A DNA stretch of 64,000 nucleotides from Ochrobactrum quorumnocens (GCF_002278035.1 NZ_CP022604.1:372001-436000); one strand, 5' to 3'. Numbered from the stretch's first letter, positions 1 through 9,267 are shown. Numbers and translations are program-made. The notes: a model not told the origin generated them from the sequence alone.

Positions 1-316
1 TTCCGGCTGCAAAGATGATGGCTGCCACAAGATAGGCGTTACGTGGACCGGTCTGCGAAAGAAGTTTTGGCACAAGGGCCGAACCAAGAATGGAGGCTGT
101 CACAAACAGCGCTGTGTTCCAGGCGTAATAGTCCATGCCGCCAATATCGGCGACGACAGTTGGTAATATGGTTGTGGCAATGAAAACATTGATGGCGTGG
201 AGTGCTACGCCGCCCACGAGCGTCAGCGAACGGATCGCATTCTTGCCCGCGAACAATTCTCCCCAGCCTGCGGTAGCCCCTGCTGTTGCAGTGGCGGCTG
301 GATTATCATTCTGCAT
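1..316 (-). CDS. MFS transporter, DHA2 (EmrB/QacA-like), partial
   Basis: This is the 5' part of a leftward gene; about 105 residues are visible before it leaves the window. The ATG at 316-314 has a GGGA-type ribosome binding site just upstream. A polar Ala/Thr-rich start is followed by a hydrophobic helix ending in TTILPTVVADIGG, then a loop with a Tyr-Tyr-x-Trp motif and a second helix. That matches TM1 and the following loop of 14-helix drug/proton antiporters, where an LPT-x-x-DLGG-like motif is usual. Substrate unknown. The C-terminal two thirds, needed for a firm subfamily call, lies outside the window. Confidence 0.7.
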   Translation of the reverse strand, partial: MQNDNPAATATAGATAGWGELFAGKNAIRSLTLVGGVALHAINVFIATTILPTVVADIGGMDYYAWNTALFVTASILGSALVPKLLSQTGPRNAYLVAAIIFAAG

Positions 317-667
317 TTCTTCCCTGGTCCTATCCCGCATTTCAGTGGCGGGTTGATGCCCGCTGACCGCACGCGATGGCCGACCTTATAAAATGCTTTT
401 TCGATCTTCGGAATGGGGGATGAAGTAAAACGGCATCAATAAAAATTCAAAGGGGTTCAAATTCGGCGGAAAAACTCTATATGGAGCTGAGAATTACAGA
501 ATCCGCTGCCGCGTCAGAGAATTTTTTCTCTAAACGTCTGTGGCGGATTTGTGTTTCTGTCACAAGCTTCCTATAAGCCTGTCCAGTAACAGCTCCTGTA
601 GCTAACAACGCGCTCGCCAGCCTAGCTGGACAGGCCATATTTTCCCAACTGACGACCCGGAACGCTC
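317..667. other. Intergenic region between divergent MFS and nspC genes
   Basis: No convincing gene was seen in these 351 bases. The stretch holds the promoters of two divergent genes. A small hairpin (AGAGAA/TTCTCT, 516-531) sits inside a weaker outer pairing of TCCGC with GCGGA. It could be a regulatory leader structure for nspC, but there is no recognisable riboswitch. Confidence 0.4.
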
Positions 668-1765
668 ATGATCCAGACGCCCTACTATCTGATCGACAAG
701 ACCAAGCTGAAGCGCAACATGGAAAAGGTTGCCTACGTGCGCGAGAAATCCGGCGCAAAGGCCCTTTTGGCGCTGAAGTGCTTTGCCACATGGTCGGTGT
801 TTGATCTGATGAGCGAATATATGGACGGCACGACGTCGTCTTCGCTTAATGAAGTGCGTCTTGGTCATGAGAGATTTGGCGGCGAAACCCATGCCTATAG
901 CGTGGCCTATGCTGATCATGAGATTGATGAAGTCATCAGCCATGCTGACAAGATCATCTTCAATTCCATTGGCCAGTTCGAGCGTTTTGCCGATAAAGCG
1001 TCGCATATCAAGCGCGGCTTGCGTCTTAATCCCGGCATTTCCTCGTCGACCTTTGATCTTGCCGATCCGGCGCGTCCGTTCAGCCGTCTTGGCGAATGGG
1101 ATGTCGCGAAGGTCGAGAAGGTCATGGACCGCGTTACCGGCTTCATGATCCATAACAATTGCGAAAATTCTGATTTTGGTCTTTTCGACAAGATGCTGAC
1201 CGATATTGAAGAAAAGTTCGGCTCGCTCCTGCATCGCGTTGAATGGGTGAGCCTTGGCGGCGGCATCCACTTCACAGGCGATGATTATCCGGTCGATGAT
1301 TTCTGCGCACGCCTGAAGTCGTTTTCGGAAAAGTTCGGCGTACAGGTTTATCTGGAGCCAGGCGAAGCTTCGATCACCAAGACCACGACACTGGAAGTGA
1401 CGGTTCTCGATACGCTTTATAATGGCAAAAACCTCGCCATCGTCGATAGCTCGATTGAAGCGCATATGCTCGACCTGCTCATCTATCGCGAAAAGGCGAA
1501 GATGGCGCCAAACGACGGCGATCATAGCTACATGATCTGCGGTAAGTCCTGCCTTGCCGGTGATATTTTCGGCGAGTTCAATTTCGACAAGCCTTTGCAA
1601 ATCGGCGACCGCCTCTCATTTGAAGATGCGGCTGGTTATACGATGGTCAAGAAGAACTGGTTTAATGGCGTGAAAATGCCAGCCATTGCCGTGCGCGAAC
1701 TTGATGGAACGGTCACAGTTGTCCGCGAATTTGATTATGCGGATTTTGAAGGGTCGCTTTCATAA
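668..1765 (+). CDS. nspC: Carboxynorspermidine/carboxyspermidine decarboxylase
   Basis: PLP-dependent fold-III decarboxylase of the alanine racemase/ornithine decarboxylase type, 365 residues, the usual length for NspC. It decarboxylates carboxyspermidine (or carboxynorspermidine) to the triamine in the cytosol. Visible signs are the N-terminal PLP lysine in LLALKCF (Lys37), the LEPGEA phosphate-binding segment near residue 235 and the CGKSCLAGD active-site segment near residue 290. The next gene encodes the matching dehydrogenase, so the pair makes spermidine by the aspartate-semialdehyde-dependent route known in Rhizobiales. A related diaminopimelate decarboxylase is less likely because of the length and the partner gene. 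Confidence 0.9.
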   Translation: MIQTPYYLIDKTKLKRNMEKVAYVREKSGAKALLALKCFATWSVFDLMSEYMDGTTSSSLNEVRLGHERFGGETHAYSVAYADHEIDEVISHADKIIFNSIGQFERFADKASHIKRGLRLNPGISSSTFDLADPARPFSRLGEWDVAKVEKVMDRVTGFMIHNNCENSDFGLFDKMLTDIEEKFGSLLHRVEWVSLGGGIHFTGDDYPVDDFCARLKSFSEKFGVQVYLEPGEASITKTTTLEVTVLDTLYNGKNLAIVDSSIEAHMLDLLIYREKAKMAPNDGDHSYMICGKSCLAGDIFGEFNFDKPLQIGDRLSFEDAAGYTMVKKNWFNGVKMPAIAVRELDGTVTVVREFDYADFEGSLS

Positions 1766-1878
1766 AGATCCTGTTGCAGCGGTTCAGACTGCAATGAACT
1801 CATGTGTTCCGACGGGAAAGTGATCGGGACGAGAAACAGATGGCGGGTAACCGCTGGAAGAGGAAGCATCGACAGAAA

Positions 1879-3120
1879 ATGAAGAAGAACGTTCTCATTA
1901 TCGGCGCCGGGGGCGTGGCACAGGTTGTTGCACATAAATGTGCGCAAAACTCTGACATTTTGGGCGATATCCATATTGCGTCCCGCACGGTTGAGAAATG
2001 CCGCAAGATTATCGATAGCGTGCATGAAAAGAAGAGCCTCAAGACTGAGGTGAAGCTGGAAGCGCATGCGCTGGACGCTCTGGATGTGGAAGCCACCAAG
2101 GCTCTGATCCAGAAGACAGGCGTTCAGATCGTCATCAATGTCGGCTCGGCCTTCCTCAATATGTCGGTCCTCCGCGCCTGTATCGATACGGGCGTGGCTT
2201 ACATGGACACTGCGATCCATGAAGACCCAAAAAAGATCTGCGAGACTCCACCGTGGTATGGCAACTACGAATGGAAACACCTGAAGGAATGCGAAGAGAA
2301 GGGCATCACTGCCATTCTTGGCATTGGTTTTGATCCGGGCGTGGTCAATGCCTATGCGCGTCTGGCTGCTGACGATTATCTCGATGAAGTCAAATCCATC
2401 GATATCGTTGACATCAATGCCGGTTCACATGGCCGTTGGTTCTCGACTAATTTCGACCCGGAAATCAATTTCCGCGAATTTACCGGCACGGTTTATTCCT
2501 GGCAGAATGGCGATTGGCAGTCGAACAAGATGTTCGAAGTCGGCCACACCTTTGACCTGCCTGTCGTTGGCCCGAGCAAGGCCTATATGACCGGCCATGA
2601 TGAAGTGCATTCGCTTGCAAAGAACTATCCGAACGCTGATGTGCGTTTCTGGATGGGCTTTGGTGATCACTACATCAATGTCTTCACGGTGCTGAACAAT
2701 TTGGGCCTCCTGTCCGAACAGCCGGTCAAGACAGCTGAAGGTCTGGAAGTTGTGCCGCTCAAGGTGGTCAAGGCCGTTCTGCCTGATCCATCGTCGCTGG
2801 CACCAGACTATACCGGCAAGACATGCATTGGCGATTTCGTCAAGGGAACCAAGGACGGCAAGGAGAAGGAAGTCTTCATCTATAACGTTGCCGACCACAA
2901 GGAAGCCTATAACGAAGTTGGTTCGCAGGGCATTTCCTACACGGCAGGCGTACCACCGGTTGCAGCCGCGATCCTGATCGCTTCGGGCGAATGGGATGTG
3001 AAGAAGATGGTCAATGTGGAAGAGCTTAATCCAAAGCCTTTCCTCAACATCCTCAACCATATCGGCCTGTCATCGCGCATCAAGGATGAAGATGGCGACC
3101 GCGCTCTCGATTTTGCGTAA
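1879..3120 (+). CDS. Carboxynorspermidine/carboxyspermidine dehydrogenase (saccharopine dehydrogenase family)
   Basis: NAD(P)-dependent enzyme that condenses aspartate semialdehyde with putrescine (or diaminopropane) to give the carboxy-triamine used by NspC. The protein begins MKKNVLIIGAGGVAQ, a Rossmann GxGGxA nucleotide site directly at the N-terminus, and is 413 residues long, typical of the family. The frame is open upstream to 1804, but the ATG at 1879 is preferred because the fold starts there and AGGAAG lies 12 bases upstream. It lies 113 bases after nspC on the same strand and is followed by a clear terminator, so the two probably form one operon. Saccharopine reductase is the alternative but does not suit the neighbour. 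Confidence 0.9.
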   Translation: MKKNVLIIGAGGVAQVVAHKCAQNSDILGDIHIASRTVEKCRKIIDSVHEKKSLKTEVKLEAHALDALDVEATKALIQKTGVQIVINVGSAFLNMSVLRACIDTGVAYMDTAIHEDPKKICETPPWYGNYEWKHLKECEEKGITAILGIGFDPGVVNAYARLAADDYLDEVKSIDIVDINAGSHGRWFSTNFDPEINFREFTGTVYSWQNGDWQSNKMFEVGHTFDLPVVGPSKAYMTGHDEVHSLAKNYPNADVRFWMGFGDHYINVFTVLNNLGLLSEQPVKTAEGLEVVPLKVVKAVLPDPSSLAPDYTGKTCIGDFVKGTKDGKEKEVFIYNVADHKEAYNEVGSQGISYTAGVPPVAAAILIASGEWDVKKMVNVEELNPKPFLNILNHIGLSSRIKDEDGDRALDFA

Positions 3121-3143
3121 TCTTGGCCTGAATATTTAAAATA

Positions 3144-3181
3144 AACCCCGCCCAATGCCATGGCTTTGAGCGGGGTTTTTT
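3144..3181 (+). terminator. Rho-independent terminator of the spermidine operon
   Basis: Stem AACCCCGC (3144-3151) pairs with GCGGGGTT (3170-3177), followed by a run of T. It lies 24 bases after the dehydrogenase stop codon. Confidence 0.85.
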
Positions 3182-3210
3182 GTTGTGTGTCTTGTTGTTC
3201 TCCCCTCGAT

Positions 3211-3352
3211 CCTCATCCTGAGGAGGCCCGTAGGGGCGTCTCGAAGGGTTGAGGGCGAGGGGTTGGCTGCGAGAGGCGCGGTCATTGTGTTTCAGGTGCT
3301 CACTGGACCTCGTCCTTCGAGGCTGCGCTACGCGCCGCACTTCAGGATGAGG
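3211..3352. repeat. RIME-like mosaic inverted repeat
   Basis: Two roughly 44-base arms, 3211-3254 and 3308-3352, are imperfect inverted copies: both read CCTCATCCTGA at the outer end and carry a TCTCGAAGG or CCTTCGAGG core, with similar sequence between. This resembles the Rhizobium-specific intergenic mosaic elements known from Rhizobiales. It lies between the convergent 3' ends of the spermidine operon and the epimerase gene, 7 bases from the epimerase stop codon. Confidence 0.7.
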
Positions 3353-3359
3353 TGTGAGT

Positions 3360-4391
3360 TTATTCCGGCATATTCGGCCAAGTGTCTGACAGGCGATATC
3401 CACTCGGAAACGGGTCGCTTGGATCGAGCATGAGCTGCGAAGTGCCTGTCACCCATGCGCGACCGGAAATGATAGGGCTGATAGCGGGTTTCCCGCCCAA
3501 TTCCAGAGCCTTGTCCAGCCGGCAATGAAATTCGGTGCCAAGTACGGATTTGCCGATAAATCTTTCACCGACCTGCATTTGGCCTTTTGCGTGCAGCACT
3601 GCCATACGCGCCGAACAACCGGTACCGGTTGGTGAGCGATCAAGCTTGGCCGGGCGGATCGCCACGGTGTTGACGCCGGTGAGTACATCGCCATCGCGTG
3701 TCACCGGTTCAGTGATCTGGCAGAATGAAATGTGGTTCCAGTCTTTCTCAGGATGGCGGAAACCGAGTTGTTCATTGGCGGCTTTGGTGATCTTTACGCC
3801 GATTTCGGCCAGTTCACGCGCCTGACCCGGCTCGATCTTCATGCCTATATGCGTCGCATCGACAATGACGAAACTGTCGCCGCCATAAGCAGTATCGACG
3901 GTAATTGTGCCAAGCCCTTCGATTTCCAATGTAGCATCCAGACGATCTGCAAAGGACGGCACGTTGCGGACACTGATGCGCTCGGCCTTGCCGTTCCGGC
4001 ATTCAGCTTCCACCTCAATAATACCGCCCGGTGCTTCAAGAACCATGCGTGTCACAGGTTCCTGCATCGGAATGATGCCGCTATCCAGCAAAACCGTGGA
4101 GACACAGATCGAATTGGAGCCAGACATTGGTGGGGTGTCGGCGGGTTCCATGATGATGAAACCCATCTGCGCGCGCGGATCTTTTGGTGGAACCAGCAGA
4201 TTGACATGGCGGAACACGCCGCCACGCGGCTCGTTCAACACGAAGTTGCGCAAGGTCTCGTCACTGGCGATGAAGCGCGACTGCTCCCACACTGTATTGC
4301 CCGGAGGAGGGGCCACGCCACCGACGATGACATCACCGACTTCGCCTTCTGCGTGACAGCCGACAATATGGATGACTTTGGTGCTGCGCAT
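3360..4391 (-). CDS. Proline racemase superfamily protein, probable 3/4-hydroxyproline 2-epimerase (Ser/Cys type)
   Basis: Cytosolic, cofactor-independent epimerase or dehydratase of hydroxyproline catabolism, 343 residues. The C-terminal catalytic Cys is present (Cys259 in [10 protein letters not shown]). The first catalytic position, normally Cys in MCGH, is Ser90 in MSGSNS. In this superfamily a Cys/Cys pair marks proline racemase and 4-hydroxyproline epimerase, Cys/Thr marks trans-3-hydroxyproline dehydratase, and Ser/Cys has been linked to 3/4-hydroxyproline epimerases, so the last is the best guess. It is monocistronic here with no other hydroxyproline genes nearby. A long palindrome lies upstream of the start (4481-4512). 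Confidence 0.8.
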   Translation of the reverse strand: MRSTKVIHIVGCHAEGEVGDVIVGGVAPPPGNTVWEQSRFIASDETLRNFVLNEPRGGVFRHVNLLVPPKDPRAQMGFIIMEPADTPPMSGSNSICVSTVLLDSGIIPMQEPVTRMVLEAPGGIIEVEAECRNGKAERISVRNVPSFADRLDATLEIEGLGTITVDTAYGGDSFVIVDATHIGMKIEPGQARELAEIGVKITKAANEQLGFRHPEKDWNHISFCQITEPVTRDGDVLTGVNTVAIRPAKLDRSPTGTGCSARMAVLHAKGQMQVGERFIGKSVLGTEFHCRLDKALELGGKPAISPIISGRAWVTGTSQLMLDPSDPFPSGYRLSDTWPNMPE

Positions 4392-4855
4392 GATTTCCCT
4401 CGCAAAATTGCATTTGCGATATTCCTAGATAATCAGATGTAACGGTCAACTGTTCTGCAGACCAGAAAGTGCATTTTTGCGACATGTCTGGAAATTGATT
4501 TCCTCACATGTCAGGAGGTAAGAATTTACTTCCCAGGGTGTGTTGCTTCTTTAAGCAAGTCTGATATCCATTGTGCTCTTAATTTGTGCAAATCGATGCG
4601 CAGCCCGCTTGGCTCCGGATCAATTTCTGGAACATCCACAACGTTCCCGTTAGAAATTGAACAACCCGAAAAGTGGGGGTGTTATCGCTGTTGAAGCGAT
4701 GAACACTCTTAGCCGGCATGGGACGATCGATATTCGTATCACACGCCATTCTCCTCAGATCGACATGGTCTCTGAGCCTTTGATGTCTCGGCGCGTGTTT
4801 TAGCTATGGATTGTCCGGTGGGTTGACGGCCCCGGATGGTTCGGGGGAGTGAACT
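4392..4855. other. Intergenic region between divergent epimerase and MATE genes
   Basis: These 464 bases hold no convincing gene. They contain the palindrome at 4481-4512 and a second inverted repeat (TGTTATCGCT with AGCGATGAACA, 4680-4705) nearer the MATE gene. Promoters for both divergent genes must lie here, but none stood out. Confidence 0.45.
4481..4512. promoter_or_regulatory. Long palindromic operator candidate
   Basis: A 32-base imperfect palindrome with outer arms GACATGT/ACATGTC and inner arms GGAAAT/ATTTCC around a TG centre. Of the 16 base pairs only those at positions 8-9 and the centre fail. It ends 90 bases upstream of the epimerase start. The size and symmetry suit a dimer-of-dimers repressor site; the regulator is not identifiable from this window. 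Confidence 0.5.
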
Positions 4856-6259
4856 GTGACCAATACATTTGATGCGGGCTTTCACGAGCCACATATGAGC
4901 AGCGTTCGGCGCTGGACCCGGGAAATGGCGACGGCTCTCAAATTGGGCTGGCCGCTGATTCTGACCAATCTTTCGCAAGCTGCATTGACGGCAACCGACG
5001 TGATCTTCATTGGCCGTCTTGGCAAGGACACACTGGCCTCGGCGCTATTGACCACGAGTTTTTATCACACGCTGATGATCTTCTCGATGGGTCTGGTTTC
5101 GGCTGTGATGCCAATGATCGCTATTGCACTGGGCAGGAACCGTCATTCAGTGCGCGATGTGCGCCGTACCGTGCGTCAGGGCATGTGGTCGGCGATCATC
5201 ATCTCGATTCCGATCTGGATCGTACTCTGGCATTGCGAGGAAATATTCCTCTTCCTTGGCCAGCAACCGGATATTGCCGCGCGCTCGACCGATTTCATGC
5301 ATACGCTGCAATGGGCGCTGTTGCCGTATCTGTTTTATATCGTGCTGCGCTCATTCTTCGCGGCGATGGAAAAGCCGATGTGGACGCTGATTGTTGCGGC
5401 GGTTGCTATCGGGTTTAATGCGCTGGCTGGCTGGACACTGATTTTCGGCCACTTCGGTTTTCCAAGAATGGAGCTCCATGGGGCGGGTATCGCCACCACT
5501 CTGTCGAGCACGATGATGTTCTTGGGCATGGCATTCATTACCATGCGCCACCGCCGCTTTCGCCGTTATCGGCTGTTCGGACGTTTTTGGCGTCCGGACT
5601 GGCCGCGTTTCATAGAGCTATGGCGCATTGGTTTTCCGATGGCGCTGACCTTTGTGTTTGAAACGTCGATCTTTTATGCGGCCGTTGTCATGATGGGCTA
5701 TATAGGCCCTACTGCAATGGCAGCCCATGCGGTTGCGATACAGGTCGCTTCTCTGAGTTTCATGGTGCCGCTTGGTTTCGGGCAGGTTGCCACGGTACGG
5801 GTGGGGCGTGCCTATGGACGCGGCGATACTCAAGCTGTGGCCTATGCGGGATGGAGCGCTTATGCACTTGGCGTTGGTTTCATGGCGATCATGGGACTGC
5901 TGATGATCCTGATTCCGCGTTTGTTTATCGGTGTGTTTCTTAACCTGAAGGACCCGGAAAACTTCGCCGTTATCGAACTTGCGGTCACATTCCTTGCGCT
6001 TGCGGCACTTTTCCAGATTGTCGATGGGGCACAGGCAGTAGCCGCAGGCATGCTACGTGGCCTCAGAGATACGCGCGTCCCTATGTATCTGGCATTGGTC
6101 GGCTACTGGGGTGTAGGGTTGCCGTTCGGCGCGCTGCTTGCGTTCCAGTTTGGCTTTGGTGGTTCAGGCGTCTGGCTTGGTCTGGCCGCAGGGCTTGCGA
6201 TAGTTTCGGTGCTGATGACCATGCGCTGGCGACGTTCTCTCATGCGCATTAGAGCATAA
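4856..6259 (+). CDS. MATE family efflux transporter (NorM-like)
   Basis: Twelve-helix inner-membrane antiporter of the MATE superfamily, 467 residues, which exports cationic or hydrophobic compounds with Na+ or H+. It opens with a cytosolic stretch, then LGWPLILTNLSQAALTATDVIFIGRLG, shortened here to the conserved WPLILTNLSQ and TDVIFIGRLG segments. The second half repeats the fold from about residue 245. The GTG start at 4856 is preferred because GGGGGAG lies 6 bases upstream; an in-frame ATG at 4895 is the alternative. Its stop codon lies inside a palindromic repeat (6253-6297). Confidence 0.88.
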   Translation: MTNTFDAGFHEPHMSSVRRWTREMATALKLGWPLILTNLSQAALTATDVIFIGRLGKDTLASALLTTSFYHTLMIFSMGLVSAVMPMIAIALGRNRHSVRDVRRTVRQGMWSAIIISIPIWIVLWHCEEIFLFLGQQPDIAARSTDFMHTLQWALLPYLFYIVLRSFFAAMEKPMWTLIVAAVAIGFNALAGWTLIFGHFGFPRMELHGAGIATTLSSTMMFLGMAFITMRHRRFRRYRLFGRFWRPDWPRFIELWRIGFPMALTFVFETSIFYAAVVMMGYIGPTAMAAHAVAIQVASLSFMVPLGFGQVATVRVGRAYGRGDTQAVAYAGWSAYALGVGFMAIMGLLMILIPRLFIGVFLNLKDPENFAVIELAVTFLALAALFQIVDGAQAVAAGMLRGLRDTRVPMYLALVGYWGVGLPFGALLAFQFGFGGSGVWLGLAAGLAIVSVLMTMRWRRSLMRIRA

Positions 6260-6352
6260 TCCGACCGGAGTAAAACGAGGGTCGATAAGATTATGCTTTA
6301 AATATAATAAGTTAGAGCGCCGATCCAATTCAATCAGATCGAAACGCGCTCC
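6253..6352. repeat. Brucellaceae palindromic repeat, copy 1
   Basis: First part: AGCATAATC/GATTATGCT arms (6253-6261, 6289-6297). Second part: an AGAGCG...CGCGCTC hairpin (6314-6350) with inner ATCAGATCGAAA. It overlaps the MATE stop codon. The second half matches other copies in this window (9106-9209, 40703-40806), resembling the dispersed palindromic Bru-RS type elements of Brucella. Confidence 0.75.
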
Positions 6353-6624
6353 AGTGTCGTATCAAAATAACTTGGAGCATTTGAACCACAAACGCGATGC
6401 AGTTTTACGTGGTATATTGCATAAAGACAAACATTTGGAGCGGGTACAAGGGTTATGTATCCACCTGAGCCGCTCTAAGTTTGAAGGGCTTTTTCAGGCT
6501 GGACAAGCATAAGATTTTCAATCAGCGCGGATCGCAAAAAAATGCCGCACGGTAGAAACCATACGGCATGATCTGCGATGCTGCGGATATCGTTTTGTAC
6601 CCGCTAAAATCAAGTGCCCCCAAA
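6260..6624. other. Repeat-filled intergenic region
   Basis: These 365 bases between convergent MATE and IalB-like genes contain most of repeat copy 1, a decayed second hairpin (GAGCGG/CCGCTC, 6438-6475) and the terminator of the IalB-like gene. No gene was seen. Confidence 0.6.
6536..6569 (-). terminator. Rho-independent terminator of the IalB-like gene
   Basis: Read on the minus strand, ATGCCG (6569-6564) and GGT pair with ACC and CGGCAT (to 6542), followed by seven T. It lies about 55 bases beyond the IalB-like stop codon. Confidence 0.8.
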
Positions 6625-7146
6625 TTATTTCGTGAGTGCAATAATACGGTCGAGCGCTGCGCCGTAGCCTTTCAATGAAATTTTAAAAGCCACGGCCTGA
6701 CTTGGGCTAAGCGCAGTCGCATTCACGTTCAAATTAGTACCGGCCTTCAAAGCGGCCACTTGCTTGGCATCAAAACTCACTGGTGCCAGACAACCCTGTG
6801 GCAGACAGGTCGAAAAAGCCAGCTGTGGTCCGTCAGCTTCATCAATCTTGAGCGTTACGCCCTTAGCGATATCAAGGCCAAACGGCATTAGAATGACGCC
6901 TTCAACCTTACCGCCAGCTGTATTGCGCAACTCGGCAGTCAGAACGCGCTGACCCGTCTGCGTGCTGCTTTGATCCTGCCGTACAGCGCAGACAGTTGTT
7001 TCTTTTTCGGACTGACAGGAAACTGTCCAGTCCTGATACGTTTCCTGCAGTGTACTTGCACCGCCCGGGAGAGGGGCAGCAAACGCTGGAACACTCGAAA
7101 TCACAGCAAAGCCAATTGCAAGACCGATTGGTGTATAGGTTTTCAT
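6625..7146 (-). CDS. Invasion-associated locus B (IalB) family protein
   Basis: Small secreted protein, 173 residues, beginning with a signal peptide ([20 protein letters not shown] then AFA) and cleaved near residue 23. The mature part has paired cysteines typical of IalB ([14 protein letters not shown] and [12 protein letters not shown]), an inner hydrophobic pattern of beta strands and the family phrase [12 protein letters not shown]. The family was named from Bartonella, where it affects erythrocyte invasion; the role in other Rhizobiales is unclear. The ATG at 7146 was chosen over an upstream ATG at 7266 because the signal peptide begins there. It is divergent from the porin gene across an AT-rich region. 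Confidence 0.85.
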   Translation of the reverse strand: MKTYTPIGLAIGFAVISSVPAFAAPLPGGASTLQETYQDWTVSCQSEKETTVCAVRQDQSSTQTGQRVLTAELRNTAGGKVEGVILMPFGLDIAKGVTLKIDEADGPQLAFSTCLPQGCLAPVSFDAKQVAALKAGTNLNVNATALSPSQAVAFKISLKGYGAALDRIIALTK

Positions 7147-7696
7147 AAATACATTCTCTTTTAAGCGGTAATGAGAAAGGTCGTTAAACAAACTGCGAGC
7201 CCAACGATACTCATAGTCATAAACGTAATTGAATACAATATGTAATATATTGACATCTATCAACAATATAAATGTTTTCTAAAATATATCCGCTCTAATA
7301 TTAAATATTCGAATAGAATACGCATATGAAACACTTGAGAGAAGGCAGGTTTCAGGCACCTTCGCATGGTGTGGCCTTGTCGGATGATGCGCCGTCAAAC
7401 GCGGGCTTTGGGCATTCAGCATAATCAATGGTGCAATAGAAAATTTAAATAACCGTGTTCTAAATATCTATAAAATGACAGCCAATTAATTGTTGGCAAA
7501 ATACAGCGAAATATAAATTGCATGTAAATAAAGTAATATTTAGTTGGGTGAATATAATATACTATTAAATAGTGCCAGATTTGTCACATAGTTATTTATA
7601 ATAGTCATTCTCTATAAGTTGTAATTGAGATTTACGACAGATTCATTCTATCAGTCGGCAGTGTTAATTATTCAGATTTGCTGGAGGCATATCAAA
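7147..7696. other. AT-rich divergent intergenic region (IalB-like / porin)
   Basis: These 550 bases are much richer in A and T than their neighbours and hold no convincing gene. A TATAAT at 7597-7602 is a possible -10 box for the porin gene, about 95 bases from its ATG; no matching -35 was clear. A long untranslated leader is common for porin genes. Confidence 0.45.
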
Positions 7697-8851
7697 ATGA
7701 CTATTAAGGGTTTTCTTCTGGGTTCAGCAGCAGTCATTGCAGCGGGAACTGGCGTTGCTCAAGCCGCTGATGCGATTGTTGCACCAGAACCAGAGGCCGT
7801 TGAATACGTACGCGTTTGCGATGCATATGGTGCAGGTTACTTCTACATCCCTGGAACAGAGACTTGCCTGCGCGTTTCCGGCTATGTTCGCTATGATGTG
7901 ACTGGCGGCAACGATGTATATGGCCGCGGATTTACTGATCGCGACGGTGCTGCTGTTGCCAGCGACGGATACAAGCGCAAGACCTGGGACAACAAGGCTC
8001 GTTTCACACTCCGCTTCAGCACGGCTTCGGAAACTGAACTCGGCACCCTCAAGACCTATGCTGAAACCCGCTATGACTGGGGTAATGGCGAAGAAGGTGC
8101 ATCCGGCTCACTGCGTTATGGCTATATCCAGCTCGGTGGTCTGCGCGTTGGTCTTGATGAATCGGCATTCGTGACCTTCCCTGGATATCTTGGCAATGTC
8201 ATCAACGATGACGTGATCCTTGCAGGCGGTTATCGCACCGGCCTCATTAGCTATACCTTCAATGGTGATAATGGACTGTCCGCTATTCTATCGCTTGAAC
8301 AGGGTAACAACGTCGATACCGATAATGCATACGGTTATGAGGGCGTAATCAAGGATTACACCCCGCATGTCGTTGGCGGCGTGAAATACGAACAGGGCTG
8401 GGGCAAGATCGCAGCCGTTGCAGCTTATGATGCACGTAATGAAGAATGGGCAGGCAAGCTGCGCGGCGACGTGAATATCACCGATCGCTTCTCGCTCTGG
8501 GTCATGGGCGGTTACAAGTCGAATAAGGACAAGTACTTCGACGTGAAAGACGGCTCCGGCAACGTTGTTGGCCAGGTCCGTGCCATCAGCAGCTTTTATG
8601 GCACTTGGGGTGGCGATTGGGCTGTCTGGGGTGGAGCAGCGTTCAAAGCAACCGATCAGGCTACCTTCAATGCACAGGTTGCCTACGATGGTAGCAGCAC
8701 GTTCGCAGCAACCGCTAACGTGGCCTACGAACTGGTACCGGGCTTCACCGTTACTCCAGAAGTTTCTTACACCAAGTGGCAGGACGACAAGTCTTACCTC
8801 AAGGGTAAGGACGCATGGCAGGGCATGGTTCGCTTCCAGCGTTCTTTCTAA
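7697..8851 (+). CDS. Omp2-type outer membrane porin
   Basis: Trimeric general-diffusion porin of the alphaproteobacterial Omp2a/Omp2b family, 384 residues. A signal peptide ([19 protein letters not shown], cleaved after AQA at residue 23) precedes the mature start [10 protein letters not shown]. The diagnostic N-terminal motif [20 protein letters not shown] with two cysteines is followed by [10 protein letters not shown], and the protein ends in aromatic MVRFQRSF, as outer-membrane barrels do. The ATG at 7697 has GGAGG 9 bases upstream; the frame is open further upstream but not preferred. A strong terminator follows. Whether it corresponds to Omp2a or Omp2b cannot be decided here. Confidence 0.92.
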   Translation: MTIKGFLLGSAAVIAAGTGVAQAADAIVAPEPEAVEYVRVCDAYGAGYFYIPGTETCLRVSGYVRYDVTGGNDVYGRGFTDRDGAAVASDGYKRKTWDNKARFTLRFSTASETELGTLKTYAETRYDWGNGEEGASGSLRYGYIQLGGLRVGLDESAFVTFPGYLGNVINDDVILAGGYRTGLISYTFNGDNGLSAILSLEQGNNVDTDNAYGYEGVIKDYTPHVVGGVKYEQGWGKIAAVAAYDARNEEWAGKLRGDVNITDRFSLWVMGGYKSNKDKYFDVKDGSGNVVGQVRAISSFYGTWGGDWAVWGGAAFKATDQATFNAQVAYDGSSTFAATANVAYELVPGFTVTPEVSYTKWQDDKSYLKGKDAWQGMVRFQRSF

Positions 8852-9058
8852 TAAATATGTTGGCCGTTACATTGCGTAGCGGCCAATATACGAAATTTCA
8901 TAATAATTAAATTCCAAGTCACTAAATTTAATACAAATATTATCAATATATATTGGTATTATACGCGATTAGAAATCTAGATATATTGAAATACCATTCG
9001 ACGAAGTAGAAGGACTGATTTGTTAATTCAATCTGATCTCCAGTCAGAAGAATGGTGG

Positions 9059-9088
9059 CGGCGGACTTCGGTCCGCCGTCTTTTTTTT
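9059..9088 (+). terminator. Rho-independent terminator of the porin gene
   Basis: Stem CGGCGGAC (9059-9066), TTCG tetraloop, GTCCGCCG (9071-9078), then TC and a run of eight T. Confidence 0.9.
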
Positions 9089-9105
9089 ATTGACGAAATT
9101 TAATT

Positions 9106-9209
9106 AGAGCACATCCCGAAAAGTGTGAAACGGTTTTTGGACAAAGGTGCACGCTAGAACAAAATGTTAGAGCGCTGATCTGGACCAATCAGATCGAAAC
9201 GCGCTCTAA
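9106..9209. repeat. Brucellaceae palindromic repeat, copy 2
   Basis: Complete two-part copy. Part A: CATCCCGAAAAGTGTGAAA followed by CGGTTTTTGG and GGTGCACG. Part B: TTAGAGCGCTGATC...CAGATCGAAACGCGCTCTAA. Both parts can fold into hairpins. Confidence 0.8.
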
Positions 9210-9224
9210 AGCGGTGATCAAAAG

Positions 9225-9251
9225 AAAAGGCCGGATCAAGATCGGCCTTTT
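9225..9251 (-). terminator. Terminator of the ureidoglycine aminohydrolase operon
   Basis: AAAAGGCCG (9225-9233) pairs with CGGCCTTTT (9243-9251), giving a stem with A/T tails on both sides, so it can act in either direction. It lies 17 bases beyond the aminohydrolase stop codon. Confidence 0.75.
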
Positions 9252-9267
9252 TCTGTGAGAATGACGC

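Larger units (their letters stand above)
8852..9267. other. Intergenic region after the porin gene
   Basis: These 416 bases between convergent genes contain an AT-rich stretch, the porin terminator, repeat copy 2 and the terminator of the purine genes. No gene was seen. Confidence 0.6.

Noticed and set aside
602..1600. A 332-codon open frame antisense to nspC
   Set aside because: nspC on the other strand shows PLP-enzyme motifs and a coherent operon; the antisense frame shows none.
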